Part shown: piece after piece, positions 24,026 through 34,771 of the stretch
Position numbering within the stretch: the stretch's first letter is position 1
Layout of the letters: each line of letters starts with the position of its first letter
DNA from: Trichostrongylus colubriformis
Taxonomy: Eukaryota > Nematoda > Chromadorea > Rhabditida > Trichostrongylidae
Direction: 5' to 3'
Assembly: GCA_963978905.1 (NCBI GenBank)
Contig: OZ022256.1
Span: forward strand, 21,701,743 to 21,765,742
DNA: 64,000 nt
Notes under the pieces: generated by a model
The model's database searches: none
Told to the model about the DNA's origin: nothing
The model's input: only the letters and a program-made list of their open reading frames with translations
Translations under genes and position numbers: made by a program

Positions 24026-24330
24026 TCATGGAATGCTGGGCAGATGTTTTACAAGATCTTGTGCAGCACCTGAAATCCTGAGTCAACCATGATCGGAGAG
24101 GCATGTAGTAGAAAAATACCTGAAACAATTGGTTTTCCCTCATGCTTCATAAACCATTCAGAAATTTTAAATGTCGATGGCATGTGAGCCGAAAATCCTG
24201 GACCAGGAAGTGGGTTAGCCCACTGCTTGGCCAGAGTTTCGGGCGTAACGATAAGTATGGTAAGTTCATCGTGTTGAACTCCGCAGTAGATTTTTGATAT
24301 GGAGATGAGTATTGGCAGTTTTAAATTAAA
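24026..24330 (-). CDS. candidate terminal exons of a minus-strand gene, unrecognised
   Basis: On the minus strand an open exon (about 24330 down to 24120) includes HDELTILIVTPETLAKQW and ends at a TCAG/GTATTT donor. A 50-bp intron follows (24119-24070, acceptor GATTTCAG). The next exon, 24069-24026, keeps the frame and stops at TGA after a GAAQDLVKHLPSIP tail. Intron size, sites and phase agree, which supports a real gene. Family unknown. Whether it belongs with the hAT-like exons upstream is uncertain. Confidence 0.4.
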
Positions 24331-24388
24331 CTATATGGAGCGCTAAAATTTGGTAAAGCTGACCTCATTAGGCTTTGGTAAAGCTCAC

Positions 24389-24689
24389 CTCATCAGCCTA
24401 TCTGAGGTTTCAGCTCCTAATCTGCTCCTTTCACCTCTTCTTAGCCTAATGGCGGTTAAAAAACTGCGTTCAGGATCGGCATTGCTGGCAGGGATGACAA
24501 GTATACACTTGATGGCCTGCAAAGAAGGAAATCAGTCTCCGAAATTATTAATAGTGAATATTATTTTACCTGAATAACCACGTGAGGTATCTTTAATGCG
24601 TCTCCGTTGTAGAGGAGCGTTTGGCCCGCCAAAATGGCCATTCTTTGTAGCAATTTCCAAGCATTTGTAACAATTCTTTGCAATGGGAT
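24389..24689 (-). CDS. split gene fragment with hAT-type C-terminal dimerisation motif
   Basis: Two minus-strand exons, 24689-24570 (40 codons, acceptor ATTTGCAG) and 24516-24389, are joined by a 53-bp intron with GTAAAA donor and CTTTGCAG acceptor. The second encodes ILVIPASNADPERSF followed by RRGERSRLGAETSDRLM. This resembles the ER-F ... RS-L ... L pattern of hAT transposase C-termini. It is either the transposase of the surrounding candidate hAT element or a derived host gene. Upstream exons (BED finger, DDE core) were not found in 24700-25400. A second frame is also open across both exons, lowering certainty. Confidence 0.45.
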
Positions 24690-25384
24690 CTGCAAATGAA
24701 GTAAATTGATAAGTTGATGGATAAGGCAGTAACTTATGACATCAACATAAGTTGGTTTCACTAGATGTCTTTATCAAGTTAACAAAGACAAGAGAAAGAA
24801 AGCAAGTAAGAATACGGCCACACTGAACATATGACAGAGCGAGCTCTTTTATATGCGAGCCTTTTTATATGAGGGAATGGCGGCTATCGATGATAAAGTG
24901 CAGGGGCAATGCAGCGCTGCGCTATTCATGCACTTGGTCATCGGCAAAAACAAGGCGAAATGTGGAGAGGAGAACGCTACTGTGTTCACAGGGAAGTGCA
25001 CTTATGTATTCGCTGTTCACTAGAACATTGAACATTCAAAGAGTATTCACTAATCACTCGCACCGTGAAACACCCTTTCAATGTTATCTGCAACTCGTAG
25101 CAGGAGCCAGTGCATGGCGGATCCCTTAAGCGAAGCCACAAGTGTATGTCCTATCTGATAGCCGCACGAGATCATCTTACTAGGCCAACCACCCTTCTAG
25201 TTACATCTACTGCCCTTCCAATCACATCTACTGCGAAAGTAGGAGGCATGGCGCATACCCAGAGCAAGGATGGAGAACGCTAAGGTGTTGGTTTTACTGC
25301 ACTGCTACCAGGAAAATTGTTTAGAAAGTATGGCGCTGCTTTTAAGGAGGTTTTGAACGCTCTCTGTGTGACACTGTCACGCTC

Positions 25385-25760
25385 TTGATGGCAAAAAAAT
25401 ATTCCTCGACATTTCCTCGACTCACGTTTCTCAAGAACTAAGTAACGTGCGAAGGAGTTTGAGGGCGCGTTGGAAAGAGCAAAGTCCTGGTTTCAGAAAA
25501 ACAACTGGGATTGCAAAACATGCAGCACAAAAAAGTTATAACTGTTAGAAGCCAAAAAACCCGCATGCAATTTTCATTTTCCTCGACTAATCGTCGACTC
25601 GCATTCCTCTCTCATTTCTGAACATTTGAAGCAACTAAAGTAGTCATTAGAAAGAGCAAACCTAGCTCTTTCTAAAAAACACCTGAAGTACCAAATCATA
25701 GAATATGAGGAAAGTTATGGTCGTTCAAACAAGGTCTACTTTCGCGATTTTCAGCCATTT
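25385..25760. repeat. two diverged units of about 185 bp
   Basis: Two blocks (about 25405-25555 and 25595-25735) share the order CCTCGACT, a TTCTC/TTCTG block, GGAAAGAGCAAA or AGAAAGAGCAAA, then AAAAGTTAT or GAAAGTTAT. They lie just left of the mini-exon-like array. Function unknown. Confidence 0.45.
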
Positions 25761-25967
25761 TTGTCGATTAGCGCGCTCCAGGTTCGCACGCCGCGACGCA
25801 ACCGCAGCGCTTTTAATGTTACCGCGAATTTCAAGTTTTTGAATTTTTAATAGGTATTTTTCATGTTTTGCTCTGTTATGTTTTATGTTTTTATGTTTTT
25901 ATGCTCATGTTTCGTTGTGCCTTATGTTTAAATGTGTTTAATGTTTGTTTACATGTGTTTTTTTCAG

Positions 25968-26930
25968 ATTTCGTCAGTAGTCGAAGCCGTCACGTTGATC
26001 GCATCAAGGTATATTGCTTTTTTTTCAGAATTTGTTATGTACATTGAATATTTTTCATATATAGTCGTATAGTTTCCATTATGCTTTATGTTTAAATGTT
26101 TCTAATGCTTATTTCATGTCCTTTTTTTAGGTATCGTTCATGGTCGAAGTTCGGACGCGCGCCGCATCAAGGTATGTTGCTTTTTTTCAGAATTTGTTAT
26201 GTATATTGAATATTTTTCATATATAGTCGTATAGTTTCCATTATGCTTTATGTTTAAATGTTTCTAATGCTCATTTCATGTCCTTTTTTCAGGTATTCTT
26301 CATCGTGAAATCCAAACGCCTCCCGTAGGAAGGTATGTTGCTTTTTTTCAGATCTTGCAATTGTTCTTTGACTGTTTTTCATAATTAGTCGTAATATTTA
26401 CGCTGTACTTAATGTTTCAATGTCTTTAATGCTTATTTCATGTACTTTTTTTCAGGTATTTTTTGATAGTGAAGTCCGACGCCGCCCGCAGGAAGGTATG
26501 TTGCTTTTTTTTCAGAAAATGAGGTCTGTTGTTTCCTTTTCATTCTTCATGTTTAATATTGTTCACTTATTCTTATGTTACTCTTTTTCTTACATTTTCG
26601 CGTTTTGCTTTACCTATATATGTTTGATTTTGCTTTTCCAGGTCCGTTGAAGAAGTGGCCGATTAAATCGAGGGAAGGCGTTCAGGAAACGAGGTTTGTT
26701 GTTTTCTTTTCATTCTTCATGTTTAATATTGTTCACTTATTCTTGTAATGCTCTTTTTATACATTTTCGTCTTTTACTTTATCTATATATGTTTGGTTTT
26801 GCTTTTTTTTAGGTCCGTTGAAGAAGTACCCGAGTAAAACGAGAGAAGTTTCAGAAAGAAAGATTTTTTGTTTTCTTTATATTTCGTGTTCGATTTAATA
26901 GGATTTAATGTGTGAAATTGTAATTTTTTT
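25968..26930 (+). repeat. tandem array of about 40-bp segments framed by splice-like sites
   Basis: Six segments follow T-rich acceptors: 25968-26008, 26131-26171, 26293-26332, 26456-26495, 26642-26693 and 26813 onward. The first four (41, 41, 40, 40 bp) end in AAG before GTATGTTG-type donors and repeat every 162-163 bp. The fifth ends GAG/GTTTGTTG. The sixth has lost its donor and is followed by AATAAA near 26973. Lengths are not multiples of three and stops are present, so a protein is unlikely. It is a tandem repeat whose unit looks like acceptor-exon-donor; transcription is not proven. Confidence 0.7.
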
Positions 26931-28044
26931 GGTTTGTACTTCTTCGATTACCTTTTAGTGTGCCTAAGGGAAAAATAAATGTTCGCAATATTTGTACTGT
27001 AACATTTATTACAAAAGAAATCAATACAACTACACAAAACATGAAATATAGCAATCATACAATCTTGCGGTGCTGTGGAAGCCAGTAGGGGGGGTCGCAT
27101 TTGAGACCCGAAGTGGGGGGGGGTCGCATTGAAGCGGCCATTTTCCTCGACACCTGGGAGTGCCCTGCTAAGCGCTAAGATATGCGGTCGCTGACTGGTC
27201 GCGACGTTTTATTTCCGGTTTTCTGCCTCACATCCCATCCCCCTGGTAGTCATTAGCACCTTTACCGAATTCCCAATTTTCGCATTTTATTGTGCTTTGA
27301 GCGCCACATGAACCACACATGAGATCAGGCTTTTGCAAAATGGAGAAACGAAATGACAAAAAATGAATGGCACGCAACGGACATAAACGTTAAAGAAATG
27401 CCGGCTTTAAAACATTCTCTGAAAACAGCTTTTCGGCAAAACAAATTTTCATGGGACTAAGTGGTAAATTTTACTGTGACCATCCTTTCATTTAATATGT
27501 TACGGAAGCACTGAAAAAATCATACCCTTTATATTTGAGAGAACTGGCTAGGCCAGCCGTTATGATGACGATAGTTCCGGTCATACGAAGAGCAAATGGA
27601 ATATGGGGACCACTACAGCCACCAGGGGAGTGTTTCAAATTCTGATGGAACATTGAAAGCAGACCTACGTGGATTCATAGGAATCCGAATACTGATTTCA
27701 AATATGAAATCTAAAATCAAAATGGCGTTCTGGAAAAGTCGAAGTTTGCGTGAGATGACTTGATAGCCCAGACGATATCGCTCAGTGGTAGTGCTCTCAC
27801 TCTATGGGGGTTGATGGGTATGCGTCCGCGCGGATGCTGAAGTTCTTGCGTTTCGTGTTGTGGCCTCATGAATGCATCATGTTCGATCTTTGACGACTTT
27901 CGCATCAGGGTCTGAACTAACTGAATACATTTTTAATGTAGACTGAATACTTTTGCCCATAAATTTCTTACTTTCAACTTTGAAAAAAGATACAAACCTA
28001 CTCCAAACTGCCAGCACATAGCATCACCTCACATGCACGGTCAT

Positions 28045-28663
28045 CAGAAAAACATCTTGAGGGACTTTTCTTTGTTCCCTGCATATCAAAATCCTTCTGA
28101 CTGCCACCGTTCATCGCATTTGATTATCCAGCTTGTTCGGGTGCCGGTATCCGTAGCGCGCGAGCCAGGTATTATTTCGCAAAATGGTTGTAATGTTCGT
28201 GTTTTGGAGACCGAATCACGTCGTGAGACGATTTTTTTGGCCAACTGGATATTTTGACATTGACTTAGGAAAAGTGAGATGGCCATGTATGTACAGATGG
28301 CAATGTGTTAACGATGGAGAAGCTAGAAACTTTTACCTAGAAAAAAATGACTGCTTCTCTTCTGGCGATGCTACATGCAGTTGTTACGATGGAGATCAAT
28401 GGTACGATGGTACGTATGCTTCGATGATTTTTCCACCTTCGTTTGGATGTCCTCTGAAGTCAAGGCCGAGATATCGAATTGTACAAAGAATCGTCTCATG
28501 AAGTTATTCGGTTCTCCAAACAGGAGTATCACAATCATTTTGCGAAATAATACCTGGTTCGCGCGCTACGGGTACCGGCACCCAAACAAGCTGGTTCACC
28601 AAGTACGATGAATGGTGGTAGTCAAAAGAATTTTGATATGCAGGAAAAAAGGAAAAATCTCTC
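28045..28663. mobile_element. foldback element, copy 2, interrupted in its right arm
   Basis: It matches 10275-10903 of copy 1 from CAGAAAAACATCTTGAGGG onward. The last part of the right arm is cut by the insertion that begins at about 28664, and the final bases (CTTTTCTG) resume at about 29393. Confidence 0.75.
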
Positions 28664-29392
28664 GAAGACACCGGAAGGGGGTAATTTTGGCCTACGGTAG
28701 GACAGACGTAGTTCGGACGAGTTTAAGTGGCCGCCATTGCACAAACTCGCCAATTTGACGCCTTGGCATGATGCCAAGAGGATATTTTTACTATAAAGTT
28801 GTTCTTTCTTTTTACTTTTTCATTTGTTCTTTCTTAAATTGTTTGTAAATGCACTTACATATGCTAATGTATTGGGAATGGCCACTGCACTGCGCTGGGA
28901 GTCAGGTGCTACAATTAACGTTGGCCCGCGGCCCGTCTCCCACATGAAAAACACCTTTCAGACATAGGTTTTATCTGCTTAAGCCTAAGGCTAAAGAGGG
29001 AAAGAAGCTTCGACGTGGGTGAAAATTTTGCGCCTTCCCCCGACTTTATGCGACCCTTCTGAGATTTTCAGGTTTCGAAATCCACATTTTAGAAGATCCA
29101 TGAGTAAACAAGCAAAACATCTCATTAGAAGACAGTCTAAAGAGGAAATAATTCAAAAATAAGGTTCAATCAGGCCGAAGACAAGTATCAAAATGAACGC
29201 AGCGTGGCTCGGCTTGTAGCTTGCAGTTCAGACGGAAGCGCGCCCTGGGGGCAAATAGTGCCCCGCCGCGCGTTTTTCAACGCCGGTTTCGTTACACATT
29301 GTGTCTGCTGAACCCATATGTTTGTTTACAGACATCATTGTTTTCGCAAGTGTTTTTCCGCCCTTGCCCCCCTCCCGGTGCCTTTAAAAAGG
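28664..29392 (+). mobile_element. TIR insertion family 'R1', copy A
   Basis: This block is absent from duplication copy 1. Its left end reads GACACCGGAAGGGGGTAATT and its right end reversed reads GGCACCGGGAGGGGGGCAAG, suggesting short inverted termini. The first about 280 bp recur, reversed, at 41395-41665, including GGCCTACGGTAGAACAGACG-type sequence and the GGGCCGCGGGCC region. There is a small hairpin CTTGGCATGATGCCAAG near 28763. No transposase is present. Confidence 0.65.
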
Positions 29393-30097
29393 CTTTTCTG
29401 AAGTTCATGCTTGTCGATTGTTGCTACTCACAGTTTTGAGTAAGTTTTTCACTTTTTTATCAGTGTTGAAAGTGGAGAAATATATGGACGAGCTTCCAGT
29501 CTCTAGTAAAAAAACATTCCGTTACATCAGAAGCTAATACAAAAAGCGTCGAAGATCGCAACTGACGCATGCATAAAAGCCAAAACAGTAAAAGCAAGAA
29601 CTACAGCTCCAGCGGGGACGCACACCCACCACCTCTCATTTGTATAGCGAGAGTCCTATGCCCTACCTCTGGACCGTATCGGCCGACAATAAGTGAGGCT
29701 TAGCTCCAATGAGGAGATACTGCCTCGCCCATAAGTTACAAAATTCGACCGCCGATGAGTTATTATCTTTGACTCCTCCTGACTCGCTTCAAAACGATTT
29801 TGATTTTCATATTTGTAATCAGCATAATAGGTCCACCACCTAGGTATCCTCTCAGTCCACGGGAATCAAAACTCTTCCCTGATTAATGAGCAGCATTCAG
29901 GTTGCTGAGCGAACGAAACACAGGCAGTGCCAGTTACATTCACATGAAGCCAACAGTAAACCTTCATGGGTGCAAACGAAGTGGCAAGTGAATGATGAAG
30001 TCATTACAGAAATTTGTAGGGAGGCAAGAACAGTAAGATTGTCGAAATCTACTTGAAACCATAGGTTGAGCCCTCCAGCACCCTCTATGTAGTATGG

Positions 30098-30577
30098 TTG
30101 AATGACAGCTTATCGTCAAAGGCAGCATTAGGGGAAATTCGGACGAAAACAAAAGAAGTAGTGAATTTGAAAGTCGAAATGCCTTATAACAGGACAGCGG
30201 AAAAAATGGATCGAAATGGCCCAAAACCCGAGAAATGGGACCCCCTTCTCTCGCTGATCCTCAACGCGGACGACCTTGCCGTCAAAAGGCGGATACTCCG
30301 AGCGAAATTTCCATTGGCATGCTGCCAAGTAAACACAAGGAGATGTTTGGAAACACGACAACATCTATTTTCTGGAGTGGGCTTCAACCTAAAAGTGCGA
30401 AAGCGCGATGCAATACCATCGATCTCACCGCACATCCTTGGCAGCTCTCATCGTAGCCAGTCAGGTACCATGTCAATCGGAGGCGGGGTCGATCATCCAA
30501 AGGCGTCAGCTCTTATCCGTTGTGCCCTTTCTACAGCTCGGAGGCGCTCTTTTTCGCCGGGATTTCGCCACAGATAG
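30098..30577 (+). CDS. open frame conserved between duplication copies (doubtful), copy 2
   Basis: Counterpart of 11673-12095, 159 codons. Both share blocks such as FPLACCQV and CALSTARRRSFSPGFRHR and stop at the same codon. No recognisable family; coding status unproven. Confidence 0.2.
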   Translation: MNDSLSSKAALGEIRTKTKEVVNLKVEMPYNRTAEKMDRNGPKPEKWDPLLSLILNADDLAVKRRILRAKFPLACCQVNTRRCLETRQHLFSGVGFNLKVRKRDAIPSISPHILGSSHRSQSGTMSIGGGVDHPKASALIRCALSTARRRSFSPGFRHR

Positions 30578-33123
30578 CCTTCTTACCCCTGTAGTTCCCA
30601 TGTGAATGACTTCTTTCAGGGATTTCTCAGTAACCACATTACCCCTAATGCTGTCTTTAATGCGTCTCATGGCAGTGCCAAATCAAATTGCGCACCATGG
30701 CTACCAGCCGTTTAAAGCACTGGGTCCACATATACGGGCTGGAAAAATTATCTTCATAGCGAATGCTTTACGCATACTTTAGGCAGAAAGCACAAATACG
30801 AAAATGGTTTTGGAAATCCTGGTTGCAATGAGACAGTTTCTGGAGAAGGGCATTTAGCAAGTTTCTTAGTCAAGATATCGGAATATTGTGCTGCAAGCAA
30901 AGGCGGTTCATAACACTGTACCGAATTTTGGAAGGTAGATTTTTTGTAAACGTGCGCCAGCACTGAATTGCGCAGAGTAATCCGTTCAAGGTCTCTTCCA
31001 TAAAAATCTTCGCTTTTGGGTCCCCTTGCTAGTTGTAATTTGTTCAGTGTCTTGCATAGTACTCAACATGGTTCAATATAACATAAGCGCAGCTTGCCCG
31101 TGGTCCATGGATCAAATTTCAGATCAGTTTCCTCGAGACAGCCACTGACTATAACAACTGGGTTGTTCCGTAAGTCCATAAGTTCCTGACCACCTTGTTC
31201 AATTCTCTTCCCTATATTTTCTTATTTCACCGTTACATACATCCACGTACACATCAAGGTCTGTTCGATCTCTTCGTGTGTAACTTTACACACGTCTGAT
31301 CCAAGAAAACTGCATGTCTGTTTTGGGTTCACCGTGGCTAGCCTGTCATTTCTTCTCCACAAAGTAAGCAACCAGTGCCATGTTTGCGTGAGGTTAGTAC
31401 TACATATGCGATGGATAAGAAAGGAATGCCCGAGCAATGGCTTCCCTTTTCTGGATTTTTTCGCAACTAGAGTAGAGCATTGGCAGCAGATAATCGACTT
31501 TGTATAGTTTTTCCCTCATTCCGTTGCCGGCACAAGCAAGCTGATCACAAGAGGTGGGAGTCACCGGTGCAAAATTTACTCGTGTTCCATCAGCAAGTCA
31601 AGAGCATCACCTTTTCATTGAGCTGGAATTCGGCTGTCGCGATTCTCGGATCGCTTGAGCAGAGCCCGCAGCATATGGACTTTTCAACACACACCCCACT
31701 CTTCATCGCAGGTTGCTATATTGCTTAGCCACGCGAAGGTGAGATCAAAAGTCAGAAATATTGCGGGGTGGAGTCGTGGGTTCAGCTGCTCAGCACCTAT
31801 GGGGAATAAATTCTATGTATTCAAATCTTTCCAACTTCGCGAACACGTGACCAACTTGTTGCGACGAGGCTGCCCTGCCACATGACAATTGGGCCACACA
31901 GTACCTTCTCATGAGCTCAATGTAGGGTATTGGTAGTAAAAGCATAGGGTTGTTAATACGACCAGTCTTCAGAAGATAAAAAGATTTTCCAATGGATGAT
32001 GCCAAAACTGCACCATCAGTTGAGAGGCGTTCATATTCCGTTGTCGATCCTGACTAGCGTGGCCCATGAAAGACCCCAAATACTGTTTCTACAAAATTAG
32101 GCCTGAAAGGGCTATTCGCAAAATTAATAGAATGGCCAACACAGGTAACTAATAAATGAGCTGATTATCCCGTCGAAATGGTGAAAGTATGTGGGTGCTA
32201 TCGCAATGATGGGGGAGGCATCCTACTATGGACCCTATTTTTATCCAAGGTAAGAACGGGAAAAGAGCCGTTTCCTTCCTGCTTTGAGGCTTAGGCAAAA
32301 ATATACGCCTGAATGTGCAGAGTGACCCTTAAAAATCTAGAATGATGGAGCATCTCAAAAATGGATTGATCAACGTTGGGATCCTAATTATCCTAATATT
32401 ACGCAACGTACATTCTAGTCTGCCTCTATGATTGAGCTAATGAAAGCAATGAATTGAGGAGGAACTTACATGGGGCAAGGTATGAAGGGAGAAAACTTAT
32501 AGCTCTAAAAACGTGATAATACTTTCTTCGGTTTTCTTTTTACGAACGTTCAAGTGACAGGGTAATGAAGCAAGCGAATGGGATACGGAATACAGCGAGT
32601 CACGTTTATTCGGCACGTTAATGAAAATTCTATAAAAACCCTTTGCACATGCTCTAGGAGCGGAAGGGTGGAGCTCTTCAGTCCATAGAGTACGGTAAGT
32701 ATGTGGTATGATAATTACGGGGCTTCTGTAGGGTTATTGCGCACCTCACCTGTATCATCTAGCCCTGCTTGTGCGGGACCCTATTTGACTGCCTGACCCT
32801 TTGTTGACATTTAGGATGCAAAAGGTGATGCACGTGTACAAGGGAAAAAGGTGAAAGTGTATAAATAAAGAAGTTTAATCGTAGTTCGCAGAAACACCTC
32901 ATTGATACAAACCAAGCCCTCGAGCCTGATATCAGTGGCCCATCATCCCGCTACGCATGTGCGCCTAAAAATGTGTTTGTCTGCTATTTGATACATTAAG
33001 GGTAAGTAAACACCTCAGTCGCCCTTTGAGTCTAAGTCATAGGGAGTGATGGAATGGTTAGGAGAAGGTGGGGGTAACATATAGGGGATCAGGAATTCGA
33101 CGAGTGACTGACAGAAATAAAAG

Positions 33124-34390
33124 TTTGAAATGCAGCTGTGGGATGGTGAGAGGTTAATGCTGCAAGGAGAGTAGGATCTGGAAGTAGAGATGTGGGCCGC
33201 TGTGGAGTTAGCGATTGTAAGGAGACCGGAGTTGGTTATTAAACGGCAGCCATTTTGCAAATATGGGTTTTGTGATGATGAACAGGATGTGCCAGATGCA
33301 TGGCGCCATGGTAAGATGAGAGAAGGAGAGACTCATAATCTGGAAACATGGGGTGAGCGACGTGAGAAGTAGTGTAGTAGAATCCATGCACAGGTAATCT
33401 ACGTAGAATGTGGTTGTAGTGGTGTGATGAGAGTGGAAGAATCTTAGAGAGGAAAGTCGCGGTGTAAGCCTGAAAAAATTCTCTTGCGAATTTAATACCT
33501 ATCAAAAGAGATCAAGTGTTCACATCGAGCCTGTAGAAATACCTTTTATGTGACTTCTCATAAATTAATTAGTAAAAAAAGAGGGACACTATGTCAAGTG
33601 CAGGTGTGAGAGGTCTACCCTATGAAATAATTCCCTAAAAGTAAGTGAGATGCTTATTTACTCCTAATGTATTAATCAGCTGACAAGGATAATGTTTTTG
33701 GGCATACATGGGTGGCGCGATCATGGATCACCGGTACTAAACTTGCAGGCTTGGTTTGTCTCAGTGACGTGTCACTGCAGACTGTTTATACACTTTCACC
33801 TTTCCCCCTTGTACAGATGCATTACTTTTTGCATATTGAAGGTTAACATTCGGTTGAAGCAATCAAATAGGGACATCTCACAAGGCTAGGAGGTGCGAGG
33901 TGAGGTGCGAAGTTACATACAGTAGTTTTGTAATTATCCTACCATGCACCTACCGTATACTTTCTGGACTATAGGCATATCCGGAGCGGAGTGCATGGCA
34001 TGCCAAAATGTAAATTTCGTTCTCAGCAAAGAAGTCCCCTCTGAGAAGCTCAATGGTCTGCTTGGTTTCTTCTCAGTCGAAATCCAAATGAGCGATAGCT
34101 CGCAACTGGCAAAGGGAATCACGGAATGATTGGACTCTGTGCAACAGCGAATCGCTCCATAGAACACTGTAAAATGAAAAATAAGGGATACGGCTCTGAT
34201 CGAGACTTTTTTCTGTTGCACAAATCATTACGTTACGTCGGTTCATGAATTTTATACCTTTTGTGATATTTTTAAAGCCTTTGCAGATTGCTCTGAGAGT
34301 TTTGAGTTTGGCCCCGGAAGTGTCGAGGGCTCTAGAAGTCTCAGCCCCATGGGTATAGAAGCGCGCACGTCGTTTCGATAGCCGGACTGG
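33124..34390. other. unassigned sequence
   Basis: No motif-bearing gene was recognised. The frames at 33239-33505 (minus) and 33692-33889 have no features that set them apart from chance. Confidence 0.35.
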
Positions 34391-34424
34391 TTCAAAAATA
34401 GACTATTGGCTCGGGCATGCTTGG

Positions 34425-34497
34425 CTATCAGCGTTCGTCGTTGGCTCAGTCGCTTTGAAGACGGAGATACCACTCTCGCCGATCGTGAACGATTATG
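34425..34497 (+). pseudogene. mariner transposase helix-turn-helix remnant
   Basis: One frame reads RRWLSRFEDGDTTLADRERL. This matches the conserved second helix-turn-helix region of mariner transposases (pattern RRWF-RF--GD-SLEDRPR). Nothing recognisable of the catalytic domain follows, and a stop comes immediately after. Confidence 0.6.
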
Positions 34498-34771
34498 AAC
34501 TGACCATTTTTGTGACACGCCTCTTCCTTTCTGGATTCGAGCCAACGGGCTTGCCCAGCAAATGACTCATCATTGTAGACAGTGATGATAACATTGTTAA
34601 AAATAAGTCAGTATTAAATTGAAAAACAAATATAAAAATTTTGCAGGTCAGGTAGAATCAATTAGCCATCATCATATAATACTTCCACTCAACGCCGTAA
34701 AAGGCATTTTAAATGCTTAATGGTCACGACGAGTCTACTGTCAACTCATTGTTCACGAAAAATATAAGACT

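Larger units (their letters stand above)
21789..27167. mobile_element. candidate large hAT-like TIR element
   Basis: The left end reads CAGGGCACTCCGGGAGTCGA and the right end reversed reads CAGGGCACTCCCAGGTGTCG, both followed by AGGA. CAGGG starts are typical of hAT transposons. Minus-strand exons inside (24389-24689) carry a hAT dimerisation-like motif. Expected 8-bp target duplications are not seen directly outside these ends. An 8-bp repeat GCTAAGCG does occur at 21871-21878 and 27167-27174, so the left boundary is unsettled. Both ends carry G-run/TCGCA motifs. The element also contains a Tc1-like insertion and an assembly gap. Confidence 0.45.
27168..33123 (+). repeat. segmental duplication, copy 2 (about 5.95 kb)
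   Basis: Direct repeat of 9297-14542. Differences from copy 1 include a roughly 0.73-kb insertion at about 28664-29392, absence of the extra 96-bp unit, 25 extra bases near 30870 and about 90 extra bases near 32860-32955. The left edge coincides with the right end of the candidate hAT element. Beyond 33123 the copies diverge completely. Confidence 0.9.
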
